Positions 41,253 to 41,488 of a stretch of DNA of 41,488 nucleotides are shown in pieces. The notes under the pieces were generated by a model that worked only from the letters and a program-made list of their open reading frames with translations, did no database searches and was not told the DNA's origin. Source of the DNA: Bacteroidales bacterium (lineage in GTDB: Bacteria > Bacteroidota > Bacteroidia > Bacteroidales > P3); contig JAFWZP010000034.1 of the NCBI GenBank assembly GCA_017522255.1, positions 1 to 41,488 of the forward strand, in the 5' to 3' direction. The position numbers and the translations under genes were made by a program. Each line of letters opens with the position of its first letter. Positions within the stretch are counted from its first letter, which is position 1.

Positions 41253-41488
41253 ATGGCTATAGGATATTTAAAGAAAAAACAGAAAGTAAACCACAACGGC
41301 GAAGTGAAAGATGTTTATTTGGCCAAGGTGTGCTACGCCAATTATGTGGACCTCGACCGCTTGGCCGACGATGTGTCGAAAATGTGTTCGGCATCGCCCG
41401 CCGATGTGCTTATGCACGTGAGGGCTTTGGAGCAGTGCATAGGTTGGCACTTGGCACACAGCAATGTGGTGAAACTCGACAGCCTCGG
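41253..41488 (+). CDS. HU-family DNA-binding protein, 5' part (cut by window end)
   Basis: 78 complete codons are visible. It starts MAIGYLKKKQKVNHNGEVKD and continues through LAKVCYANYVDLDRLADDVSKMCS and HLAHSNVVKLDSL, which aligns with the lead HU gene at 2329-2760 (KVNHNGEVKEVFIAKVAYGSY ... HIANGNVVKLELLGTFYP). The window ends just before the expected GTFYP motif. The start is set by the conserved N-terminus. An A-rich leader precedes the ATG and array 2 lies 50-300 bp upstream. No promoter box is clear. Confidence 0.88.
   Translation, partial: MAIGYLKKKQKVNHNGEVKDVYLAKVCYANYVDLDRLADDVSKMCSASPADVLMHVRALEQCIGWHLAHSNVVKLDSL

Overview
The window looks like chromosomal DNA of an uncultured, anaerobic member of the Bacteroidota, most likely Bacteroidales. 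The evidence is a type IX secretion (gliding-motility type) sorting domain on a 1428-residue surface protein, HU genes of the Bacteroidota-restricted extended type, promoters of the Bacteroidota form TTTG-N19/20-TAnnTTTG, an arginine deiminase, a lysine 5,6-aminomutase reactivase pair and an FeFe-hydrogenase-like iron-sulfur protein. No rRNA, tRNA or CRISPR was found.

Layout. 1-2.8 kb: an acidic membrane-anchored protein and three tandem HU-family genes, preceded by a 12-unit helically phased repeat array (2866-3133). 3.5-5.6 kb: a RloB/RloA (AbiL-type) putative defence pair bracketed by direct copies of a hairpin repeat. 5.9-6.7 kb: a Fic protein. 7.3-14.4 kb: the centrepiece, a complete diversity-generating retroelement (DGR). 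Read on the minus strand it consists of an ECF-type sigma factor, an anti-sigma-like acidic protein, a Ser/Thr kinase with a C-terminal FISUMP domain, a paralogous Ser/Thr kinase with a C-terminal FGE-sulfatase domain that ends in the variable repeat (VR), an HRDC accessory protein, the DGR reverse transcriptase, and the template repeat (TR). TR and VR align over 127 bp without gaps and differ at 18 positions. All 18 are adenines in the TR coding strand, which is the signature of adenine-specific mutagenic retrohoming.

14.5-20.5 kb: a TMEM260-like (DUF2723) glycosyltransferase, arginine deiminase and two DUF805 membrane proteins. 21.3-24.9 kb (plus strand): kamB, kamC and a metallo-beta-lactamase-fold hydrolase. 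25.2-28.2 kb: a small outer-membrane barrel, a small lipoprotein, a long gene-poor stretch and an AraC regulator. 28.6-39.2 kb: recN, a Sua5/YciO protein, the type IX secreted surface protein, a sensory hydrogenase-like module (HydS-like, RsbW-like ATPase, DRTGG) and a YfcC-family transporter. 39.3-40.5 kb: a YhcG/DUF1016 nuclease in a cassette bounded by 127-bp direct repeats that carry promoter and start codon. The window ends in the 5' part of a fourth HU-family gene, preceded by a second phased array with the same 4x23 + 4x22 + 4x23 bp plan as the first.

The main points are: (1) a DGR whose target is a transmembrane eukaryote-like kinase with a diversified C-terminal sensor, in what appears to be a sigma/anti-sigma-headed gene set with a paralogous kinase; (2) two 12-unit phased repeat arrays, each upstream of an HU-family gene; (3) a promoter-carrying direct repeat around a nuclease gene. 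No database searches were possible. Family names rest on recognised motifs.
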